Shown here: positions 12,900-13,949 of the stretch, one piece after another
Numbering within the stretch: the first letter of the stretch is position 1
Layout of the letters: the number at the start of each line of letters is the position of its first letter
From: DASWKG01 sp036396755
GTDB lineage: Bacteria; Actinomycetota; UBA4738; CALAEC01
DNA length: 13,949 bases
Assembly (NCBI GenBank): GCA_036396755.1
Contig: DASWKG010000141.1
Coordinates: 1 to 13,949, forward strand
Direction: 5' to 3'
Position numbers and translations under genes: made by a program
Notes under the pieces: model-generated
The model's database searches: none
Told to the model about the DNA's origin: nothing
Seen by the model: the letters and a program-made list of their open reading frames with translations, nothing else

Positions 12900-13949
12900 T
12901 TACTCGTTGAAGGTGGTGCCGGGAAGTCCCAGGTCGCGGGCGATGAGCACGCGCTGGAGCTCGTTCGTGCCCTCGCCGATCTCGAGGACCTTCGAGTCGC
13001 GGTAGTAGCGGGCGACCGGGAACTCCTCCATGTAGCCGTACGCGCCGTGGACCTGGACGGCCTCGCGGGCGCAGGTGACGGCGATCTCGGTGGCGTAGAG
13101 CTTGGCGAGCGACGACTCGGCCTTGTACGGGCGCCCCTGGTCCTTCAGCCAGGCCGCGCGGTAGACGGCGAGCCGGGCGGTCTCGACGGCCACCTTCATG
13201 TCGGCGATCTTGAACTGCATCGCCTGGAAGGCGCCGATGGGCCGGCCGAACGCCTCGCGCTCCTTCGCGTACTTCACCGACTCGTCGAGGCAGCCCTGGG
13301 CGAGGCCGACCCCGAGCGAGGCGATCGCGATGCGGCCGTCGTCGAGCGTGTGCATGAACTGGGCGAAGCCGCGCTCGCGGTCGCCGAGCAGGTTCTCCTC
13401 GGGGACGCGGCAGTCGTTGAAGGAGAGCTCGTGGGTGTCGCTCGCGTGCCAGCCGATCTTCCGGTACGACTTCGAGACCTCGAACCCGGGGGTGTCGGTG
13501 GGGACGACGATCGCCGAGATGATCTTTCGCCCGGTGTCGGTCTCGCCGGTGACCGCGGTGATCGTGACGACGTTCGTGATGGGCGTGCCGGAGTTCGTGA
13601 TGAACGCCTTCGAGCCGTTGATGACCCACTGGCCGTCCTCGAGCCGGGCAGTCGTGCGGGTGGCCTCGGCGTCGGTGCCGCCGCCGGGCTCGGTGAGACC
13701 GAACGCGCCGAGGGCCTCGCCCCGGCACATCGGGACGAGCCACTTCTGCTTCTGCTCCTCGGTGCCGTAGAGGAAGATCGGGGTCGCCCCGAGGCCGACC
13801 GCCGCCTCCAGCGTGATCGCGATCGAGGAGTCGACGCGCGCGATCTCCTCGATCGCGAGGCACATCGTGAGGAAGTCGGAGCCCTGGCCCCCGTACTCCT
13901 CGGGGAAGGGAAGCCCGAACAGCCCCAGCTCCCCCATCTGCTTGACGAT
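12900..13949 (-). CDS. Acyl-CoA dehydrogenase (N-terminus beyond window)
   Basis: This is a flavoenzyme that introduces the alpha-beta double bond into an acyl-CoA, passing electrons to electron-transfer flavoprotein. The visible 349 residues include 'GAFGLTEPGGGTDA' and 'WVINGSKAFITNSG' (FAD/substrate-binding motifs of the middle domain), 'REAFGRPIGAFQAMQFKIADM', and the C-terminal 'VLEIGEGTNELQRVLIARDLG'. In that last motif the Glu of 'EGT' is at the position of the catalytic base of medium- and short-chain members (codon at about 12972-12974). An ATG occurs at 13937, but the frame continues upstream as 'IVKQ' to the edge, and the family is usually about 380 residues, so some 30-40 residues are missing. 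That ATG is therefore probably internal. The motif set resembles short-chain/branched-chain enzymes, but chain-length preference cannot be fixed. It lies 96 nt before the metzincin gene, which has its own promoter, so linkage is probably incidental. Confidence 0.93.
   Translation of the reverse strand: MVKQMGELGLFGLPFPEEYGGQGSDFLTMCLAIEEIARVDSSIAITLEAAVGLGATPIFLYGTEEQKQKWLVPMCRGEALGAFGLTEPGGGTDAEATRTTARLEDGQWVINGSKAFITNSGTPITNVVTITAVTGETDTGRKIISAIVVPTDTPGFEVSKSYRKIGWHASDTHELSFNDCRVPEENLLGDRERGFAQFMHTLDDGRIAIASLGVGLAQGCLDESVKYAKEREAFGRPIGAFQAMQFKIADMKVAVETARLAVYRAAWLKDQGRPYKAESSLAKLYATEIAVTCAREAVQVHGAYGYMEEFPVARYYRDSKVLEIGEGTNELQRVLIARDLGLPGTTFNE

Overview
The window is very GC-rich (roughly 70% by eye), and its coding frames show the strong third-position G/C bias of a high-GC bacterium. 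Several traits suggest Actinomycetota or a similarly GC-rich, mostly single-membrane lineage: a secreted collagen-like protein with an N-terminal 'IHACVHDTNGKTRIV' module and a C-terminal 'CPPGKVALGGG' module, a possibly leaderless gene, an IclR regulator and an acyl-CoA dehydrogenase. I cannot name a genus. No rRNA, tRNA, CRISPR array, transposase, integrase or phage gene is visible.

Layout. (1) 83-4538, plus strand: a two-gene unit encoding a secreted subtilisin-like S8 protease and, 16 nt downstream, a secreted LVIVD-type beta-propeller protein. The second protein is two near-identical ~450-residue copies in tandem. (2) 4535-5293, minus strand: an IclR-family regulator whose stop overlaps the propeller gene's stop by 4 nt. 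Just upstream of its ATG is a perfect 15-bp palindrome resembling an IclR-type operator. (3) 5400-8340, plus strand, divergent from iclR: two adjacent membrane proteins with the same three-helix plan. The second carries a large extra TPR-like region and an unrecognised C-terminal domain. (4) 8357-12803, minus strand: a secreted multidomain metzincin protease (1242 aa) followed by a small secreted collagen-like protein. The protease has a promoter with a consensus -35, and a palindrome lies over its -10. (5) 12900-13949, minus strand: an acyl-CoA dehydrogenase cut by the window edge.

How they may work together. Four of the eight genes encode exported proteins: two proteases of different catalytic classes, a duplicated propeller and a collagen-like protein. 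Two more encode membrane proteins whose large domains I infer lie outside the cytoplasm. The window therefore reads as a cell-surface/secretome neighbourhood. The IclR regulator is divergent from the membrane pair, which makes that pair and its own gene the most likely targets. The acyl-CoA dehydrogenase looks like an unrelated metabolic neighbour. The least described parts are the IclR/membrane-pair module and the protease-plus-double-propeller unit. Both are hypotheses from context, not demonstrated systems.
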